This document shows, in pieces, positions 42,712-51,248 of a stretch of DNA of 56,203 bases. Source of the DNA: Clostridia bacterium (GTDB lineage: Bacteria > Bacillota > Peptococcia > DRI-13 > SM3-B62); contig JAHDQS010000037.1 in the NCBI GenBank assembly GCA_018433675.1, positions 1 through 56,203 of the forward strand, written 5' to 3'. Position numbers and translations under genes: made by a program. A model generated the notes under the pieces. It was not told where the DNA came from. It ran no database searches and saw nothing but the letters and a program-made list of their open reading frames with translations. Position 1 is the first letter of the stretch; every line of letters begins with the position of its first letter.

Positions 42712-42795
42712 AGTTGAGTAAGATCACTATGTGAGCTATCATGATATGGGATTGTTAAGTAATGTGTTTACTATGGTAAAGAGAGGGGAAATGGT

Positions 42796-44046
42796 ATGGT
42801 AGGGGAATCAATTATTAGGGACATCAAGCTTGCCGGGAGTGGGCAGCAAAAATTAAGCTGGGTAAGGAACTTTATGCCGGTTCTCAACAGAATCAGGAGT
42901 GATTATGAAAGGGAAAAACCGTTTGCAGGCTGCAAGGTTGCGATTTGTCTGCATTTAGAGGCCAAAACTGGGTATTTGGCGATGGTGTTAAAAGCGGGCG
43001 GTGCCGATGTAACGGTAACTGCATCAAATCCCCTTTCCACTCAGGATGATGTTGTGGCCGCTCTGGTTGAAAATGGAATCAGAGCATATGCTCGACATGG
43101 TGCAGATGAAAAGGAATATCGTCGGCATCACCATGAGACTCTCAGACACAAGCCTAATTTAATTATTGATGACGGCGGGGACTTGCTTTCTCTTTTACAT
43201 ACTGACTATGCAGAGGATATTTCCGGTGTTATCGGCGGCTGTGAGGAGACAACAACAGGCCTGATAAGGCTACGCGCAATGGAAAAGGAAAATGTGTTAA
43301 AAGTACCCGTTTATGCTGTTAACGATGCGGCTATGAAACACCTGTTTGATAATCGTTATGGTACAGGCCAATCTGTATGGGACGGGATAATGAATACGAC
43401 AAATCTCATTATTGCGGGTAAAAATGTTGTGGTTTCAGGGTATGGCTGGTGTGGTAAAGGTGTGGCGCTTAGAGCAAAAGGACTGGGCGCCAGGGTCATT
43501 GTTACCGAGATTGATCCAATTAAGGCCAATGAAGCATTACTTGACGGTTTCGAGGCTATGACGATGAGTGAGGCGGCACCAAGGGGAGACATTTTTGTTA
43601 CGGTAACGGGTAATAAAGATGTCATTAACAGGAAGCATCTTGAGGTTATGAAGGACGGAGCCGTTTTGAGCAATGCAGGTCATTTTGACGTAGAGATAAG
43701 CAAACCTGGTTTATGCGAGTGTGCCGTTTCGGTGCGGAAGATAAAACCTAATATAGAAGAGTTTGTGATGTCCGACGGAAGAAAGATATTCTTGCTTGCT
43801 GAAGGAAGATTAGTAAATCTGGCCTCAGGTAACGGACATCCGGTGGAAATAATGGATCTTTCCTTCGCCATTCAGGCTCTGTCATTGTTTCACTTGCTTA
43901 AAAACAGAAATGACATTCGTCCCGGTGTGATCCCGGTACCAAAGGAGATTGACCGGCTGGTTGCCAGTCTGCGCTTGGAGGCGTTAGGAAGGAAAATTGA
44001 TTCTTTAACCGATACACAAGATGAATATTTGAGCAATTGGTCTTAA
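42796..44046 (+). CDS. ahcY: adenosylhomocysteinase (short, archaeal-type)
   Basis: SahH hydrolyses S-adenosylhomocysteine to adenosine and homocysteine, recycling the product of methylation. The 416-residue protein shows STQDD, EETTTGLIRL, AVNDAAMKHLFDNRYGTGQS and the NAD-binding GYGWCGKGVA. It lacks the C-terminal Lys-Tyr tail of the long bacterial and eukaryotic form and ends DRLVASLRLEALGRKIDSLT..YLSNW like archaeal and Thermotoga enzymes. Some of that group prefer S-inosylhomocysteine, so substrate preference is open. ATG 42796 follows AGAGGGGAAATGGT. It is alone between tRNA-Arg and dinG. Confidence 0.92.
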   Translation: MVGESIIRDIKLAGSGQQKLSWVRNFMPVLNRIRSDYEREKPFAGCKVAICLHLEAKTGYLAMVLKAGGADVTVTASNPLSTQDDVVAALVENGIRAYARHGADEKEYRRHHHETLRHKPNLIIDDGGDLLSLLHTDYAEDISGVIGGCEETTTGLIRLRAMEKENVLKVPVYAVNDAAMKHLFDNRYGTGQSVWDGIMNTTNLIIAGKNVVVSGYGWCGKGVALRAKGLGARVIVTEIDPIKANEALLDGFEAMTMSEAAPRGDIFVTVTGNKDVINRKHLEVMKDGAVLSNAGHFDVEISKPGLCECAVSVRKIKPNIEEFVMSDGRKIFLLAEGRLVNLASGNGHPVEIMDLSFAIQALSLFHLLKNRNDIRPGVIPVPKEIDRLVASLRLEALGRKIDSLTDTQDEYLSNWS

Positions 44047-44075
44047 TAACATGAATTGTATAGGCGGGCTGTTTA

Positions 44076-46853
44076 ATGACAAAATTTGACTGGGTATTCA
44101 TCGATCTGGAAACAACCGGTATTCAACCTGAAACAGATCGGATCATAGAAGTAGCTGCAATCAGTGTTAAGAGCGATGGGACAAGAGAAACTTACCAGCA
44201 AATGGTGAATCCGGGGATTACAATCCCGGAATTTATCACACAGCTTACGGGTATAAGCAATGATATGGTTAAAAACGCACCGCGGATGAGCGAAATCCTG
44301 CCGCCATTGTTGTGCTTTATTGAAGGAAAAGTCATTGTGGCGCATAATGCTGCTTTTGACCTTTCCTTTTTAAGGGCGGCCAATGGTGCGAAGCTGCCGA
44401 ATTTGCATGTTTGTACCTTTGAGTTGGCACGCCTCTTGTTTCCCGGTTTGACATCGTATAGTCTGCAGAATCTGGTCAGAATGTTTGAAATCCCAGAGGC
44501 AAGACCGGAGCATCGCGCATTGGCTGATACCCTTGCGTTGGAGGGCCTGTTTGCAAAGTTGATGAAAAGATTAAAAAGTCTATCGATAAAAAACTTGGAG
44601 GAAGTCAATTATTTCTTTCAGGACCAAGAGAAGGGATTAACTTTTTTATGGCAAGAGGTTTTACGTGAAAAGGTGCGAGAATACAATTTTACAGAAGATA
44701 CTAATACGTCGTCGCATAAAGATGGAGGAGTCAAAGATATAAAAGAAAAAAATGATTCCGGCTTTGAAAAAATATGGGATATTGATTATCTCATAAAAAT
44801 GTTTTTGCCGGGAGGGAAGATAGCCCTGGCTTTTCAAACATATCAAGAAAGACCGGCGCAAATAAAACTTCTCAAGTCGGTGGCTAAAGCTTTTATGCAG
44901 AGGCGTCATTTGCTTGCCGAGGCCGGAACAGGGGTTGGCAAATCATTGGCCTATCTCGTGCCGGCGGTGTATTGGTCCGTGACTGAAGGAGAAAAGGTTG
45001 TTATATCCACCCATACTATTGCACTACAGGAACAGTTATTGCAAAGTGACATCAAGTTTTTAAAAGAGGAGTTAAGGATTCCGTTGCATGCGGCGGTTTT
45101 TAAAGGTAGGAGTAATTATGTTTGCCGACGGAGGTATCAGGCCGCAAAAGAGAATGTTACAAGAATGTCTTGGATAGAGAAGTTGTTTTTTGCCAGAGTG
45201 GGGCTGTGGCTGACAAATAACGAGACAGGAGATAAGGACTCTCTTAATCTTGGCGAGTGGGAGCATGAGATTTATCATCAGTTGGCCTCATCAAGTGATA
45301 ACTGTCATTCTCATGACTGTCCATATTACCAGGCTTGTTTTTACCAAAAGGCCAGGCAACATGCTCAAGATGCCGATGTGCTGATTATTAATCATTCTCT
45401 GCTGTTGACGGATCTTAAACTAGGTGGAAAAGTACTTCCCCCGTACAAATATTTGGTTATTGATGAAGCACATCATTTGGAGGAAGAGGGTTCGAAGCAG
45501 TTCAGCGAAGTGTTTTCTTTGCGTGATTACTCAAGAACCTTGGTGAGTCTTGCCAGAAAAAGAGATATCTTTAGAAAAAAAGGAGTACTATTCTCTTGGA
45601 AGCAATATTTTCTTGCTGAAGACAACGAAAATGACAATTCCGTTCCCATGGTACAAATGATAGAAAAAGCTGAAGCTATTATCGGTAAATTGCAGGAAAG
45701 ACTTAAGGAAATTTTGAATTACACCGCAGTAATGACCTCCGAAACCATTAGAATTAAGGAGGAAATGAAAGAGAGTCGGTTCTGGAAAGAAATATCTTTG
45801 CTTTTCGATAATTTCATGGTGATAAATGCTGATCTATTGGAGACATTAAAGGTTATTCAGACTGGAATTAAGGGCGATAACTATGAATTACACAATTTTT
45901 ACAACAGCCTTGCTACTGACTATCATTTAGTACGTGAGTTTTTTTGTGACATTCGGGATAATAATATGGTCTATTGGATGGAAAAAGCCAAAAATGATTT
46001 GAAGCTAAATATAACACCGGTTAAAACGGCAGACATATTTAGTGAAAAATTGTTTAGTGAAAAAGAAGCAGTTATCATGACTTCAGCAACACTGAGCATC
46101 GAGGGACGTTTTTCCTTCTTGCTTGAGCAATTGGGTATTGATGAGGATATTGTAGATACAGTATCAATTGATTCACCATTTTTTTATGACGAACAATCAC
46201 TTTTACTGGTAGATAGAAGCCTGCCTGATCCGGTCAAAACAAGCGAGGAGTGTTACAATCTTGCTTTAGGGGATGCTCTGAAGACATTGCTTTGTGCAAC
46301 AAAGGGCGGTACAATGGTATTGTTCACCTCTCACAAACAGATGAGAAGTATTTACAACATGATAAAAGAACCGCTAAAACATGCCGGCTTGGAGCTACTT
46401 GTTGACGGAATCAATGGCAGCCGCAATGTATTGTTGAGGGAAATAAAAAACAATCCCTTTGCTGTTGTTTTCGGAGCCAATACTTTTTGGGAAGGAATCG
46501 ACTTGCCGGGTAAAGCTTTGACAGCTTTAGTAATTGTAAAGCTCCCATTTTTGCCGCCAAACTTGCCTTTAGTGGAAGCAAAAATAGAGCAACTCAACAG
46601 GGATGGCAAGAATGGATTCTATTCTTACAGTCTTCCTCAGGCGGTTGTAAGGTTTAAACAAGGATATGGCAGATTGATACGCTCGATTGATGATTGCGGT
46701 GTTGTTGTGGTAATGGATAGGAGAATTGTTGACAAAAAATACGGCAAGGTATTTCTCCGGTCCTTGCCCTGTAGCAATTATTTTGTAGGAGAAACAGATG
46801 ATATTGCTTACAGGATAGAAAATTGGTTTTCTGAAATGAATATTCATAAGTAA
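44076..46853 (+). CDS. dinG: DinG-family helicase with N-terminal exonuclease domain
   Basis: The 925-residue protein joins a DEDDh 3'-5' exonuclease (FIDLETTGIQ, AHNAAFDLSFL, EHRALADTLAL; about 1-165) to an XPD/DinG superfamily 2 helicase. Walker A is AGTGVGKSLAY, the DEAH box is VIDEAHHLEEE, and GRLIRS marks motif VI. Between them, Cys residues (YVCRRRY, CHSHDCPYYQACFY) resemble the Fe-S cluster ligands of DinG/XPD. This exonuclease-helicase fusion is the usual Firmicutes form. It probably acts in DNA repair or unwinding of R-loops and G-quadruplexes. The start is ATG 44076 after GGCGGGCTG. Confidence 0.94.
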   Translation: MTKFDWVFIDLETTGIQPETDRIIEVAAISVKSDGTRETYQQMVNPGITIPEFITQLTGISNDMVKNAPRMSEILPPLLCFIEGKVIVAHNAAFDLSFLRAANGAKLPNLHVCTFELARLLFPGLTSYSLQNLVRMFEIPEARPEHRALADTLALEGLFAKLMKRLKSLSIKNLEEVNYFFQDQEKGLTFLWQEVLREKVREYNFTEDTNTSSHKDGGVKDIKEKNDSGFEKIWDIDYLIKMFLPGGKIALAFQTYQERPAQIKLLKSVAKAFMQRRHLLAEAGTGVGKSLAYLVPAVYWSVTEGEKVVISTHTIALQEQLLQSDIKFLKEELRIPLHAAVFKGRSNYVCRRRYQAAKENVTRMSWIEKLFFARVGLWLTNNETGDKDSLNLGEWEHEIYHQLASSSDNCHSHDCPYYQACFYQKARQHAQDADVLIINHSLLLTDLKLGGKVLPPYKYLVIDEAHHLEEEGSKQFSEVFSLRDYSRTLVSLARKRDIFRKKGVLFSWKQYFLAEDNENDNSVPMVQMIEKAEAIIGKLQERLKEILNYTAVMTSETIRIKEEMKESRFWKEISLLFDNFMVINADLLETLKVIQTGIKGDNYELHNFYNSLATDYHLVREFFCDIRDNNMVYWMEKAKNDLKLNITPVKTADIFSEKLFSEKEAVIMTSATLSIEGRFSFLLEQLGIDEDIVDTVSIDSPFFYDEQSLLLVDRSLPDPVKTSEECYNLALGDALKTLLCATKGGTMVLFTSHKQMRSIYNMIKEPLKHAGLELLVDGINGSRNVLLREIKNNPFAVVFGANTFWEGIDLPGKALTALVIVKLPFLPPNLPLVEAKIEQLNRDGKNGFYSYSLPQAVVRFKQGYGRLIRSIDDCGVVVVMDRRIVDKKYGKVFLRSLPCSNYFVGETDDIAYRIENWFSEMNIHK

Positions 46854-46927
46854 AACCGGGCTTTTGCCGGTCAGCAAAAGATGGTAAAATGAGAACGGTG
46901 ATGCTTTTGAAAGGAGGGATGAAATCT

Positions 46928-47584
46928 GTGAAAAAACATGACCTTTTTATCCTGCCGGATGCTCTTTTGTTTGCTATTGTGGGAATTGCGGTATCATTTA
47001 TTGTTTATTATTCTCTGGGGTTAACGGCATCCTTGTTGCCGATTATTTTAACTTTATTTGTGCTGCTTTTTTTTCGTAATCCTCCGCGAAAAGCTATCGC
47101 TGGGCCCGGAGATGTTCTTTCTCCTGCGGACGGAAGGGTTGTATCTATTGATGAAGTTGAAGAAACAGAGTATATTAATGGCCCGGCAATAAAAATAAGT
47201 ATATTTTTAAGCCTGGCGGATGTGCATGTTAATAGAAGCCCTATTGCCGGGAAAGTCGAGTATCTTAAATACAAACCCGGTAAGTTTTTTCCGGCCTTTA
47301 AAGGACATGCGTCCCATTTAAACGAACGAAACTATTTAGGTATCAGGAATGAAGAAAACCCCGGACAATATTTGCTGGTTGTGCAAATTACGGGGTTTAT
47401 AGCCCGAAGAATTGCATGCTGGTCAAAAAAAGGAGATGTTCTTACTTTAGGACAAAGGTTCGGTGTAATAAAGTTTGGGTCCCGAACGGACGTTTACCTT
47501 CCTAAAGGATGCGAAGTATTGACAAAAAAAGGGCATCGTGTAAAAGGAGGGGTAACAGTTATTGGGAGGTTATGTAATGAGTAA
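46928..47584 (+). CDS. psd: phosphatidylserine decarboxylase proenzyme
   Basis: Psd converts phosphatidylserine to phosphatidylethanolamine through a pyruvoyl group formed by self-cleavage. The roughly 218-residue protein is the short archaeal-type form. It has two N-terminal membrane helices (about 12-50), FFRNPPRK, LSPADGRVV, and the cleavage motif KFGSRTDVYLP, where Gly-Ser is cut. GTG 46928 lies 10 nt after AGGAGG; ATG 46919 in the same frame is only 1 nt from it. It overlaps pssA by 8 bp, so the two lipid enzymes are coupled. Confidence 0.93.
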   Translation: MKKHDLFILPDALLFAIVGIAVSFIVYYSLGLTASLLPIILTLFVLLFFRNPPRKAIAGPGDVLSPADGRVVSIDEVEETEYINGPAIKISIFLSLADVHVNRSPIAGKVEYLKYKPGKFFPAFKGHASHLNERNYLGIRNEENPGQYLLVVQITGFIARRIACWSKKGDVLTLGQRFGVIKFGSRTDVYLPKGCEVLTKKGHRVKGGVTVIGRLCNE

Positions 47585-48080
47585 AAAATTGATACCGAAT
47601 GTTGTGACCGTCCTAAATATGGTTTTTGGGATTGCCGCGCTCTGGTATACAATGGAAGGGTATTATAAACAGGCGGCTGTCGCTATTTTGATTGCCATGG
47701 TGATGGATACCGTTGACGGCAGACTGGCAAGACGTTGGCAGGTTTCTTCCGAGTTTGGCAAAGAGCTTGACTCCCTGGCGGACTTGATTTCCTTTGGGGT
47801 CGCACCAGCGTTGCTGTTATATTCGAGTGTTCTGTATTTATTGGGCGGTGGTGGATTGATAGTGGCAATTGTTTTTGCATTATGCGGAGCCGTTAGGCTG
47901 GCAAGATTCAACGTCCTGAATATCAAAACATATTTTATAGGTTTGCCGATTACGGTGGCCGGTCCCTTAGTGGCGGTATCCGTATTGTTGTCTAATATGC
48001 TACCGTTATATTTTTATCCTGTGTTTTCTTTTCTGCTATCATATTTAATGGTCAGTAGTATTAGAATGCCAAAACTATAG
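47577..48080 (+). CDS. pssA: CDP-diacylglycerol-serine O-phosphatidyltransferase
   Basis: PssA condenses CDP-diacylglycerol with serine to phosphatidylserine, which the upstream Psd then decarboxylates. The 167-residue membrane protein has about six helices and the CDP-alcohol transferase signature D-G-x2-A-R-x8-G-x3-D-x3-D (in DTVDGRLARRW...GKELDSLAD). ATG 47577 lies within the psd gene behind GGGAGG, giving an 8-bp overlap. It is shorter than some relatives (about 170-250), which is normal for Firmicutes. Confidence 0.94.
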   Translation: MSKKLIPNVVTVLNMVFGIAALWYTMEGYYKQAAVAILIAMVMDTVDGRLARRWQVSSEFGKELDSLADLISFGVAPALLLYSSVLYLLGGGGLIVAIVFALCGAVRLARFNVLNIKTYFIGLPITVAGPLVAVSVLLSNMLPLYFYPVFSFLLSYLMVSSIRMPKL

Positions 48081-48140
48081 GCATATAACCCGAAAATTGA
48101 CATATACATTATTAGGACAAGGTGTGTGTGAGGGATAACG

Positions 48141-48464
48141 ATGCTGTGCTTATTATCCTTTGTGGCGGGTTATTTGCTGAATGAAGAATTATCAATAAAA
48201 AGAATAGTGAGAAGTCTGAACTATTTTCATGAGGGCTGGTTTTTCCATGATTGCGACGCGGGCATTGTTATTTACTGGATATTTGCGGTGCTTTCTTTTG
48301 CCAAGGCCTATACATGGGCCATTGTCATTGATGCTATCGTAATAGATGATTATTATTTTGTCGGATGTTTTTATGTATTAGGTAATTTTTTGGCTGCAGG
48401 AAAGACCGGCGGGCTTCGTATAACACCATGGGTGTCGGTATTGGGAATATTGCTGGCATGGTAA
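48141..48464 (+). CDS. hypothetical small membrane protein (possibly decayed gene)
   Basis: This open frame gives 107 residues with several hydrophobic stretches (about 1-14, 40-52, 58-72, 75-90). No family is recognised. A GAGGG lies upstream of the ATG. The sequence has an unusual number of Trp, Cys and aromatic residues, and neighbouring frames of the same DNA also give hydrophobic fragments. A frameshifted remnant of another small membrane protein gene is therefore possible. Confidence 0.35.
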   Translation: MLCLLSFVAGYLLNEELSIKRIVRSLNYFHEGWFFHDCDAGIVIYWIFAVLSFAKAYTWAIVIDAIVIDDYYFVGCFYVLGNFLAAGKTGGLRITPWVSVLGILLAW

Positions 48465-48549
48465 TATTACAATTTTCCGCCGGACAGTCACCTTTTTCCG
48501 CTAAGGCAATAAAATATCATGGAAAGATTAAAGGATGGAAGGTGACGAC

Positions 48550-48627
48550 ATGAAGGATATTAAAGCTGTGTACTATTTCCCATTGCCAAGTTTTTTATTG
48601 AATATACTGAAGAAAAAAACAAAATGA
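48550..48627 (+). CDS. 25-residue amphipathic micro-ORF, possible SpoVM-like peptide
   Basis: ATG 48550 follows GGATGGAAGGTG at 8-13 nt spacing. The 25-residue product has a short basic start, the core VYYFPLPSFLLNILKKK, and a basic end. When its V-Y is aligned with F3-Y4 of Bacillus SpoVM (FYTIKLPKFLGGIVR), Tyr, Leu, Pro, Phe, Leu and Ile fall at identical spacing. That includes the Pro9 position known to matter for SpoVM placement. SpoVM is a 26-residue membrane-curvature-sensing peptide that anchors SpoIVA, whose gene is also in the window. The stop lies in the terminator stem. Short length makes this resemblance tentative. Confidence 0.45.
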   Translation: MKDIKAVYYFPLPSFLLNILKKKTK

Positions 48628-48665
48628 AACGGGAGTGTGGTGCCACCCCGTTTCATTTTGTTTTT
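48621..48665. terminator. bidirectional terminator between the micro-ORF and the TIGR04086 gene
   Basis: A 13-bp perfect stem (48621-48633 with 48647-48659) with an inner GTGG/CCAC is followed by GTTTTT on the plus strand and by a T-run on the minus strand. It serves the two converging genes. Confidence 0.88.
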
Positions 48666-49083
48666 AAACATCTTCACCTGCAAGCCCTATTCCGATAAAA
48701 CCTCCCAAAACACCGAAGATAACAGCAAAAAGGAATCTTTTCATTACAAAGTAAATACCTATGGTTTGTGTGGTGAATATTATTCCTATGATGAGTATGA
48801 CGACAAGATAAGCCAAACTACATGCAAGACCGTGCAATAAACCCTTGAACTTCGCCGAACGGGCACCTATTACGGCAGACATGAAAATGCTGACAAAGAA
48901 GGTGAAGCCTGCGAAACTGCCCAGGAGAGATTCAGAAAGAGAGGTATATTGCAGAATAAGACTGAACAAGGCGGTTAGCAATACGGTTAACAGCAAGGCC
49001 CATAATACACCTTTTATTACGGAAGCTCCGTTAAATCCCGTCTTGCTCATTCTTGTAGGCAGATATTCCCCGTACTTTGACAT
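48664..49083 (-). CDS. TIGR04086-family four-helix membrane protein
   Basis: The 139-residue protein has four predicted membrane helices (about 25-47, 53-75, 82-105, 112-135) and Gly-rich loops (SVIGARSAKFKGLLHGLACSLAY, GVLGGFIGIGLAGE), as in the TIGR04086 family of Firmicutes membrane proteins. Function is unknown; no enzyme motif is visible. ATG 49083 may be replaced by the internal Met12 (MSKTGFNG). Its 3' end lies on the shared bidirectional terminator. It is divergent from the TPR gene. Confidence 0.8.
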   Translation of the reverse strand: MSKYGEYLPTRMSKTGFNGASVIKGVLWALLLTVLLTALFSLILQYTSLSESLLGSFAGFTFFVSIFMSAVIGARSAKFKGLLHGLACSLAYLVVILIIGIIFTTQTIGIYFVMKRFLFAVIFGVLGGFIGIGLAGEDV

Positions 49084-49236
49084 GCTTTATCACTCACCTA
49101 ATGCTTCCTCTTTAACAAATGATTATGCCGCTAAATACAAATTATGTTTAACGTAAAAGATGGCAAAATATGGAAGGAATTTAAGTATTTGTGGCGAAAT
49201 ACAACATAATCCCATGAGATAAAACAAGAAGGGAGT

Positions 49237-50388
49237 ATGAGGATGAGAGTATTTAAGGAAAGGATTAAGGCAGCCTGGTTTAAGGGTAATTACTACGCTT
49301 ATTATTTGTTGCGGGATAACAAAAAAGCCTGTTATTATTTGGATTCACTGCTTAATAATGCTAATAGCTTCATGGCTGATGCAGAGGAATGGGCGAAGTT
49401 GGGGATTATGAGCATGAAAATAAAAAGATATGATGTGGCTTCTGATATATTAAAAAGGGCGGTAGACTATAGCGCCAGGGAAGCGAAATATCTTTATCTG
49501 CTAGGGAAAAATGAACAGCAAAAAGGGGATTACCATTCGGCAGAAGCTCTGTTCGACGAGGCGTGGGAGAAAGATAAAGATTTTTATGAAGCGCTCTTTT
49601 CCAAAGGAGAAATTAAGTTTAAACGGGGAAGATATCAAGAGGCATTGCAATGTTTCCAAATATATCTTAAAGCCAGAAAAAATGACTCGCTGGCACTTAA
49701 TAACGCAGGATTATCTCACTTGTTTCTTAACGAATTGGCTGAGGCTGAGGAATGTTTTAGTGAGGCAGTGAGGTTGAGACCGAAAGACAATGATATCATT
49801 TTTAATTATGCGACCCTTTTTCTTCGAGAAAAGAAATATAAGGAAGCAGTAAAAAAATATGAGATGATAACCGGCGAGGGAAATACAAGGGTACTGTGCG
49901 CCCTGGGTTATTGTTACGGGCAAATCGGTGAGTTTACCAAAAGCAGGAGTTGTTATCATAAAGTCTTAGAGGCGGACAGCAAAAACAGGGAGGCATTACT
50001 GAATCTTGCCGTAGTCTGTGCAAAATCAGGGGAAAGGGCTTGTGCCCTTCGAATCTTTACCAATTTGCTGCAATTGAACCCTGAGGACTATGAACTGCTC
50101 AATGATATAGCCTGGGTTTACGAAATGATGGAAGACTATGAAAAGGCTGAGGAATACTACTTAAAGGGGTTGAATGTGTCTGCAGGTGATCCTAAAATAG
50201 CCTATAACCTGGTCTGCTGTCTGGACAGGCAAGGCAAGTACTCTGAAGCAATTGATGCGGCAAAGTATCTTAAAACTACTCCGGACTGGCAAAGAACAGC
50301 CTGGTCTTCAGTAGCAAGAATCTATGAAAAAATGGGTGCAGATTCGTTGGCGATATATTATTATAATAGGGCGTTGGGTTTAGAATGA
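49237..50388 (+). CDS. tetratricopeptide-repeat protein
   Basis: The 383-residue protein is built almost wholly of TPR helical hairpins (about ten repeats from residue 40 on), with repeated A-x-x-x-F/Y-x-x-A/G-L patterns such as YQEALQCFQIYLKA, ELAEAEECFSEAV, YEKAEEYYLKGLN. No signal peptide or membrane segment is seen, so it is probably cytoplasmic. The repeats form a scaffold for protein partners that cannot be named from sequence. The ATG at 49237 follows AAGGGAGT. It is followed 54 bp later by folE. Confidence 0.85.
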   Translation: MRMRVFKERIKAAWFKGNYYAYYLLRDNKKACYYLDSLLNNANSFMADAEEWAKLGIMSMKIKRYDVASDILKRAVDYSAREAKYLYLLGKNEQQKGDYHSAEALFDEAWEKDKDFYEALFSKGEIKFKRGRYQEALQCFQIYLKARKNDSLALNNAGLSHLFLNELAEAEECFSEAVRLRPKDNDIIFNYATLFLREKKYKEAVKKYEMITGEGNTRVLCALGYCYGQIGEFTKSRSCYHKVLEADSKNREALLNLAVVCAKSGERACALRIFTNLLQLNPEDYELLNDIAWVYEMMEDYEKAEEYYLKGLNVSAGDPKIAYNLVCCLDRQGKYSEAIDAAKYLKTTPDWQRTAWSSVARIYEKMGADSLAIYYYNRALGLE

Positions 50389-50442
50389 GAAAAGAGTATG
50401 ATAGAATGTACAGGAAAATACTAATAAAAATGAGGTAATCGT

Positions 50443-51009
50443 ATGGATCAGGAAAAAATAAAAAAAGCGGTAAGGGATATAATTGAGGCAATCGGTGAAG
50501 ACCCGGAAAGAGAAGGCCTTCGTGATACACCGCTTCGTGTTGCAAAAATGTACGAAGAAGTTTTTTCCGGATTGAAGCAAAATCCGGAAGAGCATTTGGA
50601 GGTGTATTTTAACGAGGAGCATGAGGAAATGGTCTTGGTAAAAGATATACCGATGTACTCTTTTTGTGAGCACCATTTGCTGCCCTTTTATGGTTTAGCT
50701 CATGTTGCTTATATACCAAGGAATAAAAAGGTTACCGGACTTTCAAAGCTTGCCCGGGTTGTTGATCTTTATTCTCGCAGGCCACAGTTGCAGGAAAGGT
50801 TAACAGCACAAATAGCAGATTCGATTGTCAAATTTCTTCACCCCCATGGTGTCATTGTAGTCATAGAAGCAGAGCATATGTGTATGACGCTCCGCGGGGT
50901 AAAAAAGCCTGGGAGCAAGACAATAACTTCCGCAGTAAGAGGCATTTTCAGAACTGAAGTGGCAACTCGCGCTGAAGCGTTATCGTTGATAGGAAACAGA
51001 AGGGCTTAG
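50443..51009 (+). CDS. folE: GTP cyclohydrolase I
   Basis: FolE converts GTP to dihydroneopterin triphosphate, the first step of folate synthesis (or queuosine in some bacteria). The 188-residue protein contains the zinc motif [11 protein letters not shown] and the later CMTLRGV, with active-site His in HPHGV and [27 protein letters not shown] is the classic N-terminal region. Length is typical for the homodecameric type I enzyme. The start is ATG 50443 with GAGGTAAT upstream. It is followed 10 bp later by a YpmA-like gene. Confidence 0.97.
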   Translation: MDQEKIKKAVRDIIEAIGEDPEREGLRDTPLRVAKMYEEVFSGLKQNPEEHLEVYFNEEHEEMVLVKDIPMYSFCEHHLLPFYGLAHVAYIPRNKKVTGLSKLARVVDLYSRRPQLQERLTAQIADSIVKFLHPHGVIVVIEAEHMCMTLRGVKKPGSKTITSAVRGIFRTEVATRAEALSLIGNRRA

Positions 51010-51019
51010 AGGAGGAAAT

Positions 51020-51205
51020 ATGGATAATAATAAGGAAGAAAAGGACAAGCTGGTGTTGCTGGCATCAAGAAGCTTTGCCGGTTATAGCGATATGTATAAA
51101 GTCGTTGATTTTGTGAATAAAAACATCAAGGATAAGGGAGTAATGCTCGGTCTTACCAAGGAAAGCGATACTGAAAGGATGAGTATTAATATTTACGAGT
51201 TTTAA
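51020..51205 (+). CDS. YpmA-like small protein (DUF4264)
   Basis: The 61-residue protein reads DMYKVVDFVNKNIKDKGVMLGLTKE, which matches the pattern of Bacillus YpmA/DUF4264 proteins (helix, then beta-hairpin with IVDxLN). No function is known. AGAGGAGGA lies 5 nt before the ATG and the gene is tightly packed between folE and surE, which supports it being real. It is predicted to be cytosolic. Confidence 0.85.
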   Translation: MDNNKEEKDKLVLLASRSFAGYSDMYKVVDFVNKNIKDKGVMLGLTKESDTERMSINIYEF

Positions 51206-51248
51206 TTGGATGTAATAGCGTAAAGATGGATGCTTTATAGGAGGGTTT

